Assembly: GCF_002899895.1 (NCBI RefSeq)
Contig: NZ_PPEI02000003.1
Coordinates: 434,001 to 498,000 of the forward strand
Length of the DNA: 64,000 bases
Direction of reading: 5' to 3'
Source of the DNA: Chryseobacterium oncorhynchi
GTDB taxonomy: Bacteria > Bacteroidota > Bacteroidia > Flavobacteriales > Weeksellaceae
Shown: one piece after another, positions 34,689 through 43,098 of the stretch
How the letters are laid out: each line of letters starts with the position of its first letter
How positions within the stretch are numbered: position 1 is the first letter of the stretch
The notes under the pieces: model-generated
What the model was told of the DNA's origin: nothing
Database searches by the model: none
What the model saw: only the letters and a program-made list of their open reading frames with translations
Translations under genes and position numbers: made by a program

Positions 34689-35000
34689 TTATTTGTTGGC
34701 TTTATATCTTTTATCTGGTGTACCGTCTTTTTTCAGATGTTTATTGTCTTTATATCTCTTGTCCGGTGTACCGTCTTTTTTCATTTTGGCAGCAGGTTGT
34801 GCGGGCTTAGCCGGTTTTGCTTCTGCAGGTTTTACCGTCTTCATTTCAGCTGGCTTTGCAGCTTTTGCCTCAACTGGTTTTGCCGGTTTCATTACTTTTG
34901 CCGGTTGATGAGCCGTAGTGCTTGTAGCGGGAGCAGTCTGCTGGGCAGTAGCAAGTCCTAATCCTAAGATTAATGACATTGCAGATAATAATTTTTTCAT
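34689..35000 (-). CDS. Small exported protein with KKDGTPDKRYK repeats
   Basis: 103 residues from MKKLLSAMSL; the longer upstream frame lacks a promoter or signal logic. A signal peptide ends at about residue 20 (LATAQQ). Residues 33-72 are a Lys/Pro/Ala-rich PAKPAE-type repeat, highly basic and probably disordered. The C-terminus has two tandem copies of KKDGTPDKRYK (about 74-84 and 90-100), joined by DNKHL. This motif recurs in small Flavobacteriia proteins, but its function is unknown to me. The Lys/Pro stretch could bind anionic envelope polymers; that is inference. Confidence 0.75.
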   Translation of the reverse strand: MKKLLSAMSLILGLGLATAQQTAPATSTTAHQPAKVMKPAKPVEAKAAKPAEMKTVKPAEAKPAKPAQPAAKMKKDGTPDKRYKDNKHLKKDGTPDKRYKANK

Positions 35001-35123
35001 AAGAATTACGATTTGTTTTTGTTGAATAAAGATATACAAAAAGCAGGCTAGAAAATCTGGAATTTTAAACTTAACTAAAGTTTATTACAGCTTAAAAAAA
35101 AATTAAAGAACCATCCGAAATAT

Positions 35124-35160
35124 AAAAAAAGCCTGCTTTCACTTCTGAAAACAGGCCTTT
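35124..35160 (-). terminator. Terminator of the lipoprotein gene at 35179
   Basis: Stem AAAGGCCTG..TTTC / GAAA..CAGGCTTT on the minus strand with a CAGAAG-type loop, followed by a run of seven T. Confidence 0.85.
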
Positions 35161-35178
35161 GTGTATTAAATAGGTTGT

Positions 35179-35574
35179 TTAGCGGGTACAGTTGGCTGTC
35201 CAGGTTTTACCATCCTTAATATATAAAATCTTCAATGTATTATTGTCAATTCTAATGTAAGAAGTTGCTGTAGAACCGATCATCACAAGAGTGTTATCTC
35301 CCTTTTGTTCAAATTCAACTCCATTCAGGTCAGGAATGCTGTTTGAAAATGCAAAATTATACTTGGTACCACTGGCGATTTTTGTTACGAAAACACTCCC
35401 GTTATCAGTACTGATGTTGGTAGAGCCTCCATCGTTGTAAGAAACACTTCCTTTGTAGGTTCCTGCGAAGAAGTCGTTGTTGGTAGGATCATCATCCCTG
35501 CTGCACGACGAAAACGATGATGCTGTGAAAATCAACAGCATGAAAATTCCTAAGATTTTAATTGCTTTTTTCAT
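35179..35574 (-). CDS. Small beta-rich lipoprotein
   Basis: 131 residues from MKKAIKILGI; the 14-codon upstream extension is not a signal peptide and is rejected. Lipobox SFSS/C gives Cys24 followed by acidic SRDDDPTNND, a sequence often seen at the start of surface-exported Bacteroidetes lipoproteins. The rest (FFAGTYKGSVSYNDGG to DGKTWTANCTR) alternates strands in a lipocalin-like way. Family not recognised with confidence. Confidence 0.7.
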   Translation of the reverse strand: MKKAIKILGIFMLLIFTASSFSSCSRDDDPTNNDFFAGTYKGSVSYNDGGSTNISTDNGSVFVTKIASGTKYNFAFSNSIPDLNGVEFEQKGDNTLVMIGSTATSYIRIDNNTLKILYIKDGKTWTANCTR

Positions 35575-35737
35575 AATACTATTCTCTTTAATGTTTGGTA
35601 GGCTTAAAAATCCCAAACACTATGCCATGAGAAAATATTCGAGTTATTTTAACAGGTAATTAAATAAATTAGCAGAAAATTAAGATTTAAAACAACCTAA
35701 GTTATTCATTTTAAATTTGAAAGTCATTCCATTTATA

Positions 35738-35765
35738 TTGAAAGAAAAAAATATTCTTACCTTTG
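35738..35765 (+). promoter_or_regulatory. mfd promoter: TTG (-33) and TACCTTTG (-7)
   Basis: TTG at 35738-35740 and TACCTTTG at 35758-35765 with 17 bp between them, a full flavobacterial promoter. The predicted leader before the mfd ATG is about 60 nt. Confidence 0.7.
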
Positions 35766-35830
35766 TCATAGCATAAACGGTTTCGGAAAACTCCCGAAAT
35801 CGCTTTTGTCGTTTTATACCATTACAATTT

Positions 35831-38800
35831 ATGCAGTTAAAATCCATCAACGAAAAGTTTCTTCCTGATCTATTGCAAAAAGAATTTGGAAAAGAGATTT
35901 TTAGCCAGTTAGAAAATAATCAGCATATTGCTGTGAAAGGAAGTGCCGGATCTTCAGTCTCCGTCTTTGTAGCTGAACTTTTTTTGGTTCAAAAAAAACA
36001 TATTCTTTATTTGGTAGATGATAAGGAAGATGCATTATACGCCAATACGGAAATGGAAGATCTGCTTGGAAAAGACAAGGTGCTTTATTTCCCGGCAACT
36101 CATCTTGAGCCCTATCAGGTAGAGAAAACACAGAATGCCAATTTGGTATTAAGGACTGAGGTTTTAAATAAAATCAATTCCGGGAGATCTCCAAAGGTTA
36201 TTGTAGCTTATGCCGGAGCCTTATCTGAAAAGGTGTTGAAAAAAGAAGACTTTAAGGCGATTTCTCATCATATAAAGGTAGGTGACCAGCTGGATTTTGA
36301 TTTTGTAGATGAATTGCTCAATCATTATCACTTTCAGCAGGCTGATTTTGTTTCTGAACCTGGTGAATTCTCTGTGAGAGGAGGAATTGTGGATGTGTTT
36401 TCTTATTCCTACGAAAAACCATACAGGATTACTTTCTTTGGTAATGAGGTGGAAAATATTAAAACATTTGATATTGAAACCCAACTTTCAGTAGATAAGG
36501 TTAAGGATTTTCAATTGGTTTCTAACATGAATTTTTCTGTGACCGGAAGTAGAGTGTCATTATTGCAGCTATTGCCTAAGGAAAGCTATGTCATTTCCAA
36601 AAATGGAATGGTAGGTATGCAGAAGATTAAAACATTCTACGAAAAATCCCTTGAGAAATATGATACTTTAAATAAGGATATTGCACATAGAGCACCACAA
36701 GAACTTTTTATTTCCGATCAAGAATTTTTGTTTGATTATAAGAAATTTAAAACAATTGATTTCGGAAGTGCATCCATTGAAGGTTTAAAGGATATTTCAG
36801 AGGTTAAAATGGAGCAGCTTCCACAGCCATCTTTCCATAAAAACTTTGAACTCCTCATTGAAGATATTGAAGAGAAACAAAATGAAGGGTTTGATACCTG
36901 GATTTCCTTTTCAACAGAGAAACAGAAAGAAAGGCTGGAATCTATTTTTGAAGAGCTTGAACATGAACTTCCTTTTAAAAGTTTCAAATCTGAGCTGCAT
37001 GAGGGGTTTGTAGATAATGGACATAAGCTTTTGGTATATACAGATCACCAAATTTTTGACCGTTATCAAAGGTATAAGGCCAAAAATACTTTTGCAAAGT
37101 CGGAACAGCTCACCCTAAAGGATTTGATGTCTTTAAAGATCGGTGATTATATTGCCCATATTGATCATGGGATCGGTAAGTTTATGGGGTTGGTGAAAGT
37201 AAATAATGATGGCAAAATTCAGGAATGTTTTAAGCTAACCTATAAAAATGGAGACTTATTATATGTAAGTATTCATTCCCTGCATAAGATTTCCAAATAT
37301 AATGGCCCTGACGGACGAGAAATCGTATTGAGTAAATTAGGTTCTCCAACATGGAAGACCTTAAAACAAAAAACAAAAGCTAAGGTAAAGCAAATTGCAT
37401 TTGACCTTATCAGATTATACGCTGAAAGGAAAACAGCCAAAGGTTTTGCTTATACACCAGATTCATATTTACAGAATGAACTGGAAGCAAGCTTTATTTA
37501 TGAAGATACCCCTGACCAGGAAAAAGCAACCATTGATGTAAAAAAAGATATGGAAGCTGATACCGTAATGGACAGATTAGTTTGTGGTGACGTAGGTTTT
37601 GGTAAAACTGAAGTTGCAATTCGTGCTGCTTTTAAAGCTGCTACAGACGGAAAACAGGTTGCTGTACTGGTGCCGACAACTATTCTGGCATTTCAACATT
37701 ATAGAAGTTTTAAAGAAAGGCTTAAGGATTTTCCTGTAAATGTTTCTTATGTCAATAGATTCAGAACAGCCAAGCAAAAATCTGAAACCCTGAATGACCT
37801 GAAGAACGGAAAACTAGACATTATTATCGGAACCCATCAGTTGGCAAGCAGTTCGGTTAAGTTTAAAGACCTCGGATTGTTAATTATTGATGAAGAACAT
37901 AAGTTCGGAGTTTCTGTAAAAGATAAACTGAAGACCCTTAAAAATAATGTAGATACCCTTACATTAACAGCAACGCCAATTCCCAGAACACTACAGTTCT
38001 CATTAATGGCTGCAAGAGATTTGTCTGTAATAAAGACGCCTCCGCCAAACAGGCAGCCGGTAGACACCCAATTGATAGGATTCAGTGAAGAAATTCTTCG
38101 TGATGCTGTTTCTTATGAGCTTCAAAGAGATGGACAGGTTTATTTTATCAATAACAGGATTGAAAACCTGAAAGATATTGCAGGGCTTATTCAGCGTTTG
38201 GTGCCGGATGCAAGGGTAATTACAGGACACGGGCAGATGGAAGGAAAGCAATTGGAGAAGAATGTGTTGGATTTTATGGAAGGAAAGTATGATGTTCTTG
38301 TTTCTACCACTATTGTAGAGAGTGGAGTAGATGTCCCGAATGCCAATACCATTTTTATCAATGATGCTCAAAGATTCGGAATGGCGGACCTGCACCAGAT
38401 GAGAGGAAGAGTAGGACGAAGTAATAGAAAAGCTTTCTGTTTCCTTATTACGCCTCCTTATGATATGATGACTTCTGATGCCAGAAAACGTTTAGAGGCG
38501 ATAGAGCAGTTTTCTGATTTGGGAAGCGGTTTTCAGATTGCAATGAAAGATCTTGAGATTCGTGGTGCCGGAGATTTATTGGGAGCAGAACAGAGTGGAT
38601 TTATCAATGAAATGGGTTTTGAAACATATCAAAAACTAATGCAGGAAGCACTTGAAGAACTGAAAGACGATGCTGATTTTGAAAGTTTGTTTGAAAATGA
38701 GGAAGACAGACAGAAGCTTTTCAAATCGGTGAAAGATGTCAATATTGATACAGATTTAGAATTGATGTTGCCGGATTTCTATATTTCCAATACTGAAGAA

Positions 38801-39199
38801 AGGTTATTGTTGTATCAGAAACTTGCTGAAATTAATAATGAAAATGATTTGCATAAGTTTGAATTTGAATTGATTGACCGTTTTGGTGCATTGCCTAAGG
38901 AAGCTGTAAACCTATTAAAGAGTGTTTCCTTGAAATGGCTTGCTGCAGACATTGGTTTTGAGAAAATTGTTATGAAAAATGGAGTATTTCTAGGGTATTT
39001 TCCGGGTAATCCTCAGGATAAGTTTTATCAGACAGATCGATTTAGACATATCATTAATTATTTAACCAGAAACCCTGCAGAAGCTCAGCTTAAGGAGAAA
39101 TCTGGGAAAGAGGGAAACCAGCTTATGATGAGAAAAGAAAAGGTGAAAAATGTAGATGAAGTCAATATTTTATTAAAAGCTATAATTGAACATAATTAA
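35831..39199 (+). CDS. mfd: Transcription-repair coupling factor
   Basis: A 1122-residue Mfd that removes RNA polymerase stalled at DNA damage and recruits UvrA. Order of domains: UvrB-like N-terminal part, RNA-polymerase-interacting CarD-like domain (about 435-500, GDYIAHIDHGIGKFMGL), RecG-like translocase with Walker A GDVGFGKT (about 585-592) and DEEH (about 687-690), the TRG-like GRVGRS helicase segment (about 860), and the C-terminal TRCF domain (about 985-1085). Full length and intact. It has its own promoter and a strong downstream terminator. Confidence 0.97.
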   Translation: MQLKSINEKFLPDLLQKEFGKEIFSQLENNQHIAVKGSAGSSVSVFVAELFLVQKKHILYLVDDKEDALYANTEMEDLLGKDKVLYFPATHLEPYQVEKTQNANLVLRTEVLNKINSGRSPKVIVAYAGALSEKVLKKEDFKAISHHIKVGDQLDFDFVDELLNHYHFQQADFVSEPGEFSVRGGIVDVFSYSYEKPYRITFFGNEVENIKTFDIETQLSVDKVKDFQLVSNMNFSVTGSRVSLLQLLPKESYVISKNGMVGMQKIKTFYEKSLEKYDTLNKDIAHRAPQELFISDQEFLFDYKKFKTIDFGSASIEGLKDISEVKMEQLPQPSFHKNFELLIEDIEEKQNEGFDTWISFSTEKQKERLESIFEELEHELPFKSFKSELHEGFVDNGHKLLVYTDHQIFDRYQRYKAKNTFAKSEQLTLKDLMSLKIGDYIAHIDHGIGKFMGLVKVNNDGKIQECFKLTYKNGDLLYVSIHSLHKISKYNGPDGREIVLSKLGSPTWKTLKQKTKAKVKQIAFDLIRLYAERKTAKGFAYTPDSYLQNELEASFIYEDTPDQEKATIDVKKDMEADTVMDRLVCGDVGFGKTEVAIRAAFKAATDGKQVAVLVPTTILAFQHYRSFKERLKDFPVNVSYVNRFRTAKQKSETLNDLKNGKLDIIIGTHQLASSSVKFKDLGLLIIDEEHKFGVSVKDKLKTLKNNVDTLTLTATPIPRTLQFSLMAARDLSVIKTPPPNRQPVDTQLIGFSEEILRDAVSYELQRDGQVYFINNRIENLKDIAGLIQRLVPDARVITGHGQMEGKQLEKNVLDFMEGKYDVLVSTTIVESGVDVPNANTIFINDAQRFGMADLHQMRGRVGRSNRKAFCFLITPPYDMMTSDARKRLEAIEQFSDLGSGFQIAMKDLEIRGAGDLLGAEQSGFINEMGFETYQKLMQEALEELKDDADFESLFENEEDRQKLFKSVKDVNIDTDLELMLPDFYISNTEERLLLYQKLAEINNENDLHKFEFELIDRFGALPKEAVNLLKSVSLKWLAADIGFEKIVMKNGVFLGYFPGNPQDKFYQTDRFRHIINYLTRNPAEAQLKEKSGKEGNQLMMRKEKVKNVDEVNILLKAIIEHN

Positions 39200-39239
39200 A
39201 ATATAATTTTCAAAAATTAATTAGTTTACCGAAAACGAT

Positions 39240-39278
39240 AAAAAACATATAAAAATTTAAGTTTTTATATGTTTTTTT
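39240..39278 (+). terminator. Terminator of mfd
   Basis: Perfect 16-bp stem AAAAAACATATAAAAA / TTTTTATATGTTTTTT with loop TTTAAG, followed by T residues, 41 nt after the mfd stop. Confidence 0.85.
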
Positions 39279-39549
39279 GTGATTGTTATCAGTTTTTTGT
39301 TTAAAAATACTCATTCTTAAGAGAATTAAACCTCTTTTAACAGGGTGAAAATCACCTTTTAATGATTAAAAAAAGTTCTTAAAACGCGGTACAGTAAGGG
39401 TTTGGGATGTTTTGTTGTTTGAAAAGGAGATTGAAAATAGAGTTATGTAGAAATAATTCTACTTTTGCGTGTGATTAATTCTATGTTGTAATGTGTTTAT
39501 TTCTATGGGTTTAAGTAGGTGTAACTGGAATTTTATGGACTTCAATTTG
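39279..39549. other. Gene-free region upstream of the LDVNG trio
   Basis: Within the 369-nt gap between mfd and the trio, about 270 nt lie between the terminator and the next promoter. I see no open frame, RNA or clear repeat. Confidence 0.5.
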
Positions 39550-39557
39550 TACCTTTG
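39550..39557 (+). promoter_or_regulatory. -7 promoter element (TACCTTTG) of the LDVNG trio
   Basis: TACCTTTG lies 11 nt before the ATG of the first gene, the only clear promoter for the three-gene run. Confidence 0.6.
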
Positions 39558-39568
39558 CAGTCCTTATT

Positions 39569-40393
39569 ATGAAAAAAATTATATTTTGTTGCGCGGCTGG
39601 ACTTCTATCTTTCTATGCTAACGCACAGGTGGGAATCGGTACTGATAAACCAAAATCAATGCTCGATGTAAATGGTAAAACCACCTTAAGAAAAGAACTT
39701 AGAGTAGGCGGGTCTTCAACTCAGGCAGGAAGTGCAGGATTGAATGGCCAGGTTTTGGTTTCCCAAGGAGAGGGACAAGCTCCTGTTTGGAAATCATTGA
39801 ATGTATCCTTTATGGAAGAGGGACAGTATAAATTGACTAATTCATATCTGTCGTCAGATCAAACGGGTATTGGATCTCTTTCTAATGGCGTTGCGGGTGA
39901 TGGTATCTACACAAATAATGTTGGAGATGATATCACAGATACCGGCAAAGGAAAATGGGCTAAAATTACAGGTCTTGAAAATAGTTTTACCATCAAGAAT
40001 GGAAAAAACAGACTTACTTATCAGTTTCAGACTGGGATTGAAATGAAAGCACCTGTATCTACAACTTCACAAAACATAAGATTTGCCTGTGGCGTTTTCA
40101 GAAATGGTAAGCTGGTTGCGGTACGTCCGGACAGAGTAGCTTCCAATAATAACAATGCAAAAGGCGGTCTTCAGGATTATATTTTCACTCTTAATTATAC
40201 AGAACTTGATGTTCCGGTAGGATTACACAAAATTGAAATTGGATGTAGAAAGATTACTACTTCAAGCTCTCTTTCTCAATTTGCAATTGGACGTGATGTT
40301 CAGTCTTCCAATGGTGCATCCAATGCATTTACTCTGGAATCTACCATGAAGATGGATGTCATTGAATATGTAAGTTATAAAACCAATAATTAA
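39569..40393 (+). CDS. Exported LDVNG-motif protein, copy 1 of a tandem trio
   Basis: 274 residues: signal peptide to about residue 19 (SFYANAQ), then VGIGTDKPKSMLDVNGK (21-37), a motif common at the start of Bacteroidetes surface proteins and fibre-like adhesins. RKELRVGG and QVLVSQGEGQAPVWKSLN complete the N-terminal module. The C-terminal half is a beta domain with FACGVFRNGKLVAVR (about 169-183) and KIEIGCRKI (about 222-230); one Cys in each could form a disulphide. No T9SS sorting domain is present. First gene of a three-gene operon; function unknown. Confidence 0.8.
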   Translation: MKKIIFCCAAGLLSFYANAQVGIGTDKPKSMLDVNGKTTLRKELRVGGSSTQAGSAGLNGQVLVSQGEGQAPVWKSLNVSFMEEGQYKLTNSYLSSDQTGIGSLSNGVAGDGIYTNNVGDDITDTGKGKWAKITGLENSFTIKNGKNRLTYQFQTGIEMKAPVSTTSQNIRFACGVFRNGKLVAVRPDRVASNNNNAKGGLQDYIFTLNYTELDVPVGLHKIEIGCRKITTSSSLSQFAIGRDVQSSNGASNAFTLESTMKMDVIEYVSYKTNN

Positions 40394-40396
40394 GTG

Positions 40397-41221
40397 ATGA
40401 AAAAAATATTATCGACCTTATTTCTTGCCTCGGGCTTACTATTGTCAGCTCAGGTTGGAATCAATACAGATTCTCCGAAAGCGAAAATTGACGTAAACGG
40501 AGATCTGAACCTAAGACAAAAAATTGTTGTACTCAATACTACTGATAATAGCCTTTCCCAAGGAAATAATGATCAGTTACTGGTTTCTCAGGGTGAAGGT
40601 TTTGCTCCAATATGGAAAACACTTCGTATTCCTGAATATGAAACCAATAAATTTTATTTGATATTCAATAACTCCTTTTCAGACAAGGTGGGAATTACAT
40701 TTGCATCCAGTGATGAGGTCAGTTCAACGACTTCTAAGGCTGCTACATTTGTGAAAGGAGCTGATCTTAGCAGTTTGAAAGGATTTAAAAAAATTGCGGG
40801 ATTGTCACAGGATATTACTGTTTTCAGTACAGAGAGTAAAGCTTATTTCCAGTTTGAAACTGTGGTACAGGCAGATTTTTCTACCCTTGCTACCAATGCT
40901 GACGATACTTCAATAGATTATGCATGCGGTATTTTTGTAGACAATAAATTGATTAATCTTAGACAGAGAAACTTAAAGGCAATCAACTCTTCTTTTCCTT
41001 TCCTTACCCATAATCAAATTGGTATTGTAGAGAATCTTCCCAAGGGAAATCATAAAGTAGATGTAGCTTGCTCAAGACTGGCTTCCTATGGGGAAAGCTT
41101 TAGAAAACTATCCGTCGGAACAAATACCAGTACAAATATCAATGATTTCATTGCACAGTCATCTTTAAAGGTAGATGTATATGAGGTTCCAGAAGTATTT
41201 AACCCGATAATAGTAAATTAA
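40397..41221 (+). CDS. Exported LDVNG-motif protein, copy 2 of a tandem trio
   Basis: 274 residues starting at ATG 40397, three bases after the previous stop (a GTG just before it is also in frame). Signal peptide (LLLSAQ), then VGINTDSPKAKIDVNGD and RQKIVVLN. It also keeps LLVSQGEGFAPIWKTL, nearly identical to copy 1. The C-terminal half retains YACGIFVDNKLINLR and KVDVACSRL, matching both Cys-containing segments of copies 1 and 3. The close spacing implies translational coupling. Function unknown. Confidence 0.8.
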   Translation: MKKILSTLFLASGLLLSAQVGINTDSPKAKIDVNGDLNLRQKIVVLNTTDNSLSQGNNDQLLVSQGEGFAPIWKTLRIPEYETNKFYLIFNNSFSDKVGITFASSDEVSSTTSKAATFVKGADLSSLKGFKKIAGLSQDITVFSTESKAYFQFETVVQADFSTLATNADDTSIDYACGIFVDNKLINLRQRNLKAINSSFPFLTHNQIGIVENLPKGNHKVDVACSRLASYGESFRKLSVGTNTSTNINDFIAQSSLKVDVYEVPEVFNPIIVN

Positions 41222-41230
41222 AAACCAATT

Positions 41231-41965
41231 ATGAAAAAAATATTTTTTATTCAATTTTTATTGTTTATCGGATTTGCAGGCGCTCAGGTGGGTATTAATA
41301 CAGCCAGTCCTGTTAATATGCTTGATGTGAATGGAGATATCAATGTCAGAAAAGAGTTAAGGACCGGAGGTACTAATAATTTAAAAGGATCATCGGGGCT
41401 AGCCGGAGATATTTTTCACAATAATACTGATTTGCCGGCCAATGATTGGAAGGCTGTCAAAATTGCTGATGGGATGGGAAGTATGTCTTTATTTTCTATC
41501 AATACCGTTGCGGATAAGACAGGAGTTTCTTTCTCAGGAAATAACGGGCAATCTGTTCCTTATTATGAAGGGAATTCCATAAATGGATGGACTGTAATTC
41601 CTTCGGCTTCAGATACTTTTTCTGTTACCAATGGTAATAATAAAGTGACATTCTCATTTCAGACAACAGTGCAAAAAACAGGAAATAATTCTGCAAGTTT
41701 TGCATGCGGAGTTTTTGTAGATGATGCGCTTAAAGCAGTAAGAACGGAGGTATTATTGGGAGAAAGTGGAGCTTATAAAATTTTTAACCTTAATGCTACA
41801 TTAGCTAATCTTACTCCTAAAAATCAATATAAAGTAAAAGTTGCCTGCATAAAAAGAGCAATTTCGGGTAATACACTTGGTATCGGAAGAGCTGTGGACG
41901 CAACATTCCTAAACAGTGATATGTCACAGTCTGTATTAACAACATCTGTACTTCAGCCGTATTAA
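41231..41965 (+). CDS. Exported LDVNG-motif protein, copy 3 of a tandem trio
   Basis: 244 residues, shorter than copies 1 and 2. Signal peptide (FIGFAGAQ), then VGINTASPVNMLDVNGD, RKELRTGG and NDWKAVKIADG. The QGEG segment is replaced by AGDIFHNNTDLPA. The C-terminal half keeps FACGVFVDDALKAVR and KVKVACIKR, so the domain is intact. It starts 9 nt after copy 2 and is followed by a terminator that closes the operon. Function unknown. Confidence 0.8.
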   Translation: MKKIFFIQFLLFIGFAGAQVGINTASPVNMLDVNGDINVRKELRTGGTNNLKGSSGLAGDIFHNNTDLPANDWKAVKIADGMGSMSLFSINTVADKTGVSFSGNNGQSVPYYEGNSINGWTVIPSASDTFSVTNGNNKVTFSFQTTVQKTGNNSASFACGVFVDDALKAVRTEVLLGESGAYKIFNLNATLANLTPKNQYKVKVACIKRAISGNTLGIGRAVDATFLNSDMSQSVLTTSVLQPY

Positions 41966-41990
41966 TTTTCGGACTTATATAATAAATTAG

Positions 41991-42022
41991 AATCTAAAAA
42001 CGTTATGTTTTTAGATTTTTTC
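41991..42022 (+). terminator. Terminator of the LDVNG trio
   Basis: Perfect 11-bp stem AATCTAAAAAC / GTTTTTAGATT, loop GTTAT, then a run of T. Confidence 0.88.
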
Positions 42023-42087
42023 GTTTATTAACTCTGTTCTTTGTGAATTTGTAAGGATAAAGTACTACTTTTTGTTGAAAATTGAAT

Positions 42088-42095
42088 TATATTTG
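42088..42095 (+). promoter_or_regulatory. -7 promoter element (TATATTTG), first paralogous lipoprotein
   Basis: TATATTTG 19 nt before the ATG at 42115, just after the trio's terminator. Confidence 0.55.
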
Positions 42096-42114
42096 AGCAA
42101 GTTAAAATTTTTTT

Positions 42115-42999
42115 ATGGTAAAAAACTATTTTCTTAGAATGTTTGCCGGTATTGCTCTTTTTGGTTTGCTGGCTTCATGTAATACAACACAGGACCCTAC
42201 TGAGTCCGTACCGAATCCTGATGAAGGCCCTGTAGTGCCAAAAATTCTTACAAAGGTTATGATGGATACCAACCTTTATGAAGAATATATCTCAACCAAT
42301 AAAGGTGTTCTGCAGCAAAATTTATTTAAAGATGAAAAAGCTGTTAATACCTATTATACAGGTACATTAACGTATACCGATGATCCTGGAGATAATACGA
42401 AAAAAAACATCACTAAAGTTAAATTTGTAAGCCCAGCTACTGGTAGCCTTAGTTATAGTTTTGATATTGTACCGGGTGAAAAGGGAAAAATCTCTTCAGT
42501 ATCATGTACCGCAACAGGAGCAACTCCTGCACTTTCTCATTTAAGTGATTATGCTTTCACCTATGATGCAACAGATAAGCTTACTAAGATTCTTGAAAAA
42601 AGAAAAGAAGGCGGAATATCTGCCTATAATAAGTTCATCGAATATACCTTTGTCTACTCCGGAGATAATATTTCTCAGACAGTTTGCAAAAAAGGAATAT
42701 TGGATATCACTGGTGCCCCTGAAATGACAACTGCAGTGAAGACAACCTATAGTTTTCAAAATTATGATTCAAAGAAAAGTGCATTTTCTTTACTTCCTAA
42801 GAACTATTTTATAGTAAGAAGTTTAGTGGATCCTACCAATTTCTATAAGATGTCTCCGAATAATCCTACATCAATGTATTTTGATATGCCACCTCCAACA
42901 CCGTCTGTGAATACGGGTCAGAGTTATTCATATGATAATCAAGGGTATCCTATGGCAGAAAAAAATCAGAAATTTACATTTACTTATAAAAACTTATAG
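42115..42999 (+). CDS. Lipoprotein, first of a paralogous pair
   Basis: A 294-residue lipoprotein with lipobox LLAS/C (Cys22) and a Thr/Pro/Asp-rich linker (PTESVPNPDEGPVVP). The body has repeated short beta units (FTYDATDKLTKILEKR, YTFVYSGDNISQTV, SYSYDNQGYPMAEK), resembling DUF4595 or YD-like antiparallel sheets of Bacteroidetes surface lipoproteins. The next gene shares FxLLPxxYxIxRxL and LSPNNP/MSPNNP near the C-terminus. Its own -7 element lies 19 nt upstream. Family assignment is tentative. Confidence 0.72.
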   Translation: MVKNYFLRMFAGIALFGLLASCNTTQDPTESVPNPDEGPVVPKILTKVMMDTNLYEEYISTNKGVLQQNLFKDEKAVNTYYTGTLTYTDDPGDNTKKNITKVKFVSPATGSLSYSFDIVPGEKGKISSVSCTATGATPALSHLSDYAFTYDATDKLTKILEKRKEGGISAYNKFIEYTFVYSGDNISQTVCKKGILDITGAPEMTTAVKTTYSFQNYDSKKSAFSLLPKNYFIVRSLVDPTNFYKMSPNNPTSMYFDMPPPTPSVNTGQSYSYDNQGYPMAEKNQKFTFTYKNL

Positions 43000-43064
43000 G
43001 ATAGATATAATTATTAATCTTATCAGAATATAAATAATAATATAATTTTTATGCAAAAAAAAAT

Positions 43065-43072
43065 TATATTTG
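43065..43072 (+). promoter_or_regulatory. -7 promoter element (TATATTTG) that fixes the start of the second lipoprotein
   Basis: TATATTTG lies downstream of the first in-frame ATG (43051) and 26 nt before ATG 43099, so translation from 43051 is unlikely. Confidence 0.6.
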
Positions 43073-43098
43073 TCAAAAAAATAATCAATTACCTGAAA

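Noticed and set aside
34623-34961. Open frame on the plus strand across the KKDGTPDKRYK gene, with many Phe/Cys residues.
   Set aside because: It is the antisense shadow of a repetitive Lys/Pro-coding gene that has its own signal peptide and terminator.
43051-43098. Longer N-terminus for the second lipoprotein starting at ATG 43051.
   Set aside because: The promoter element TATATTTG lies inside this stretch, and the extension would put 16 residues before a proper lipoprotein signal.
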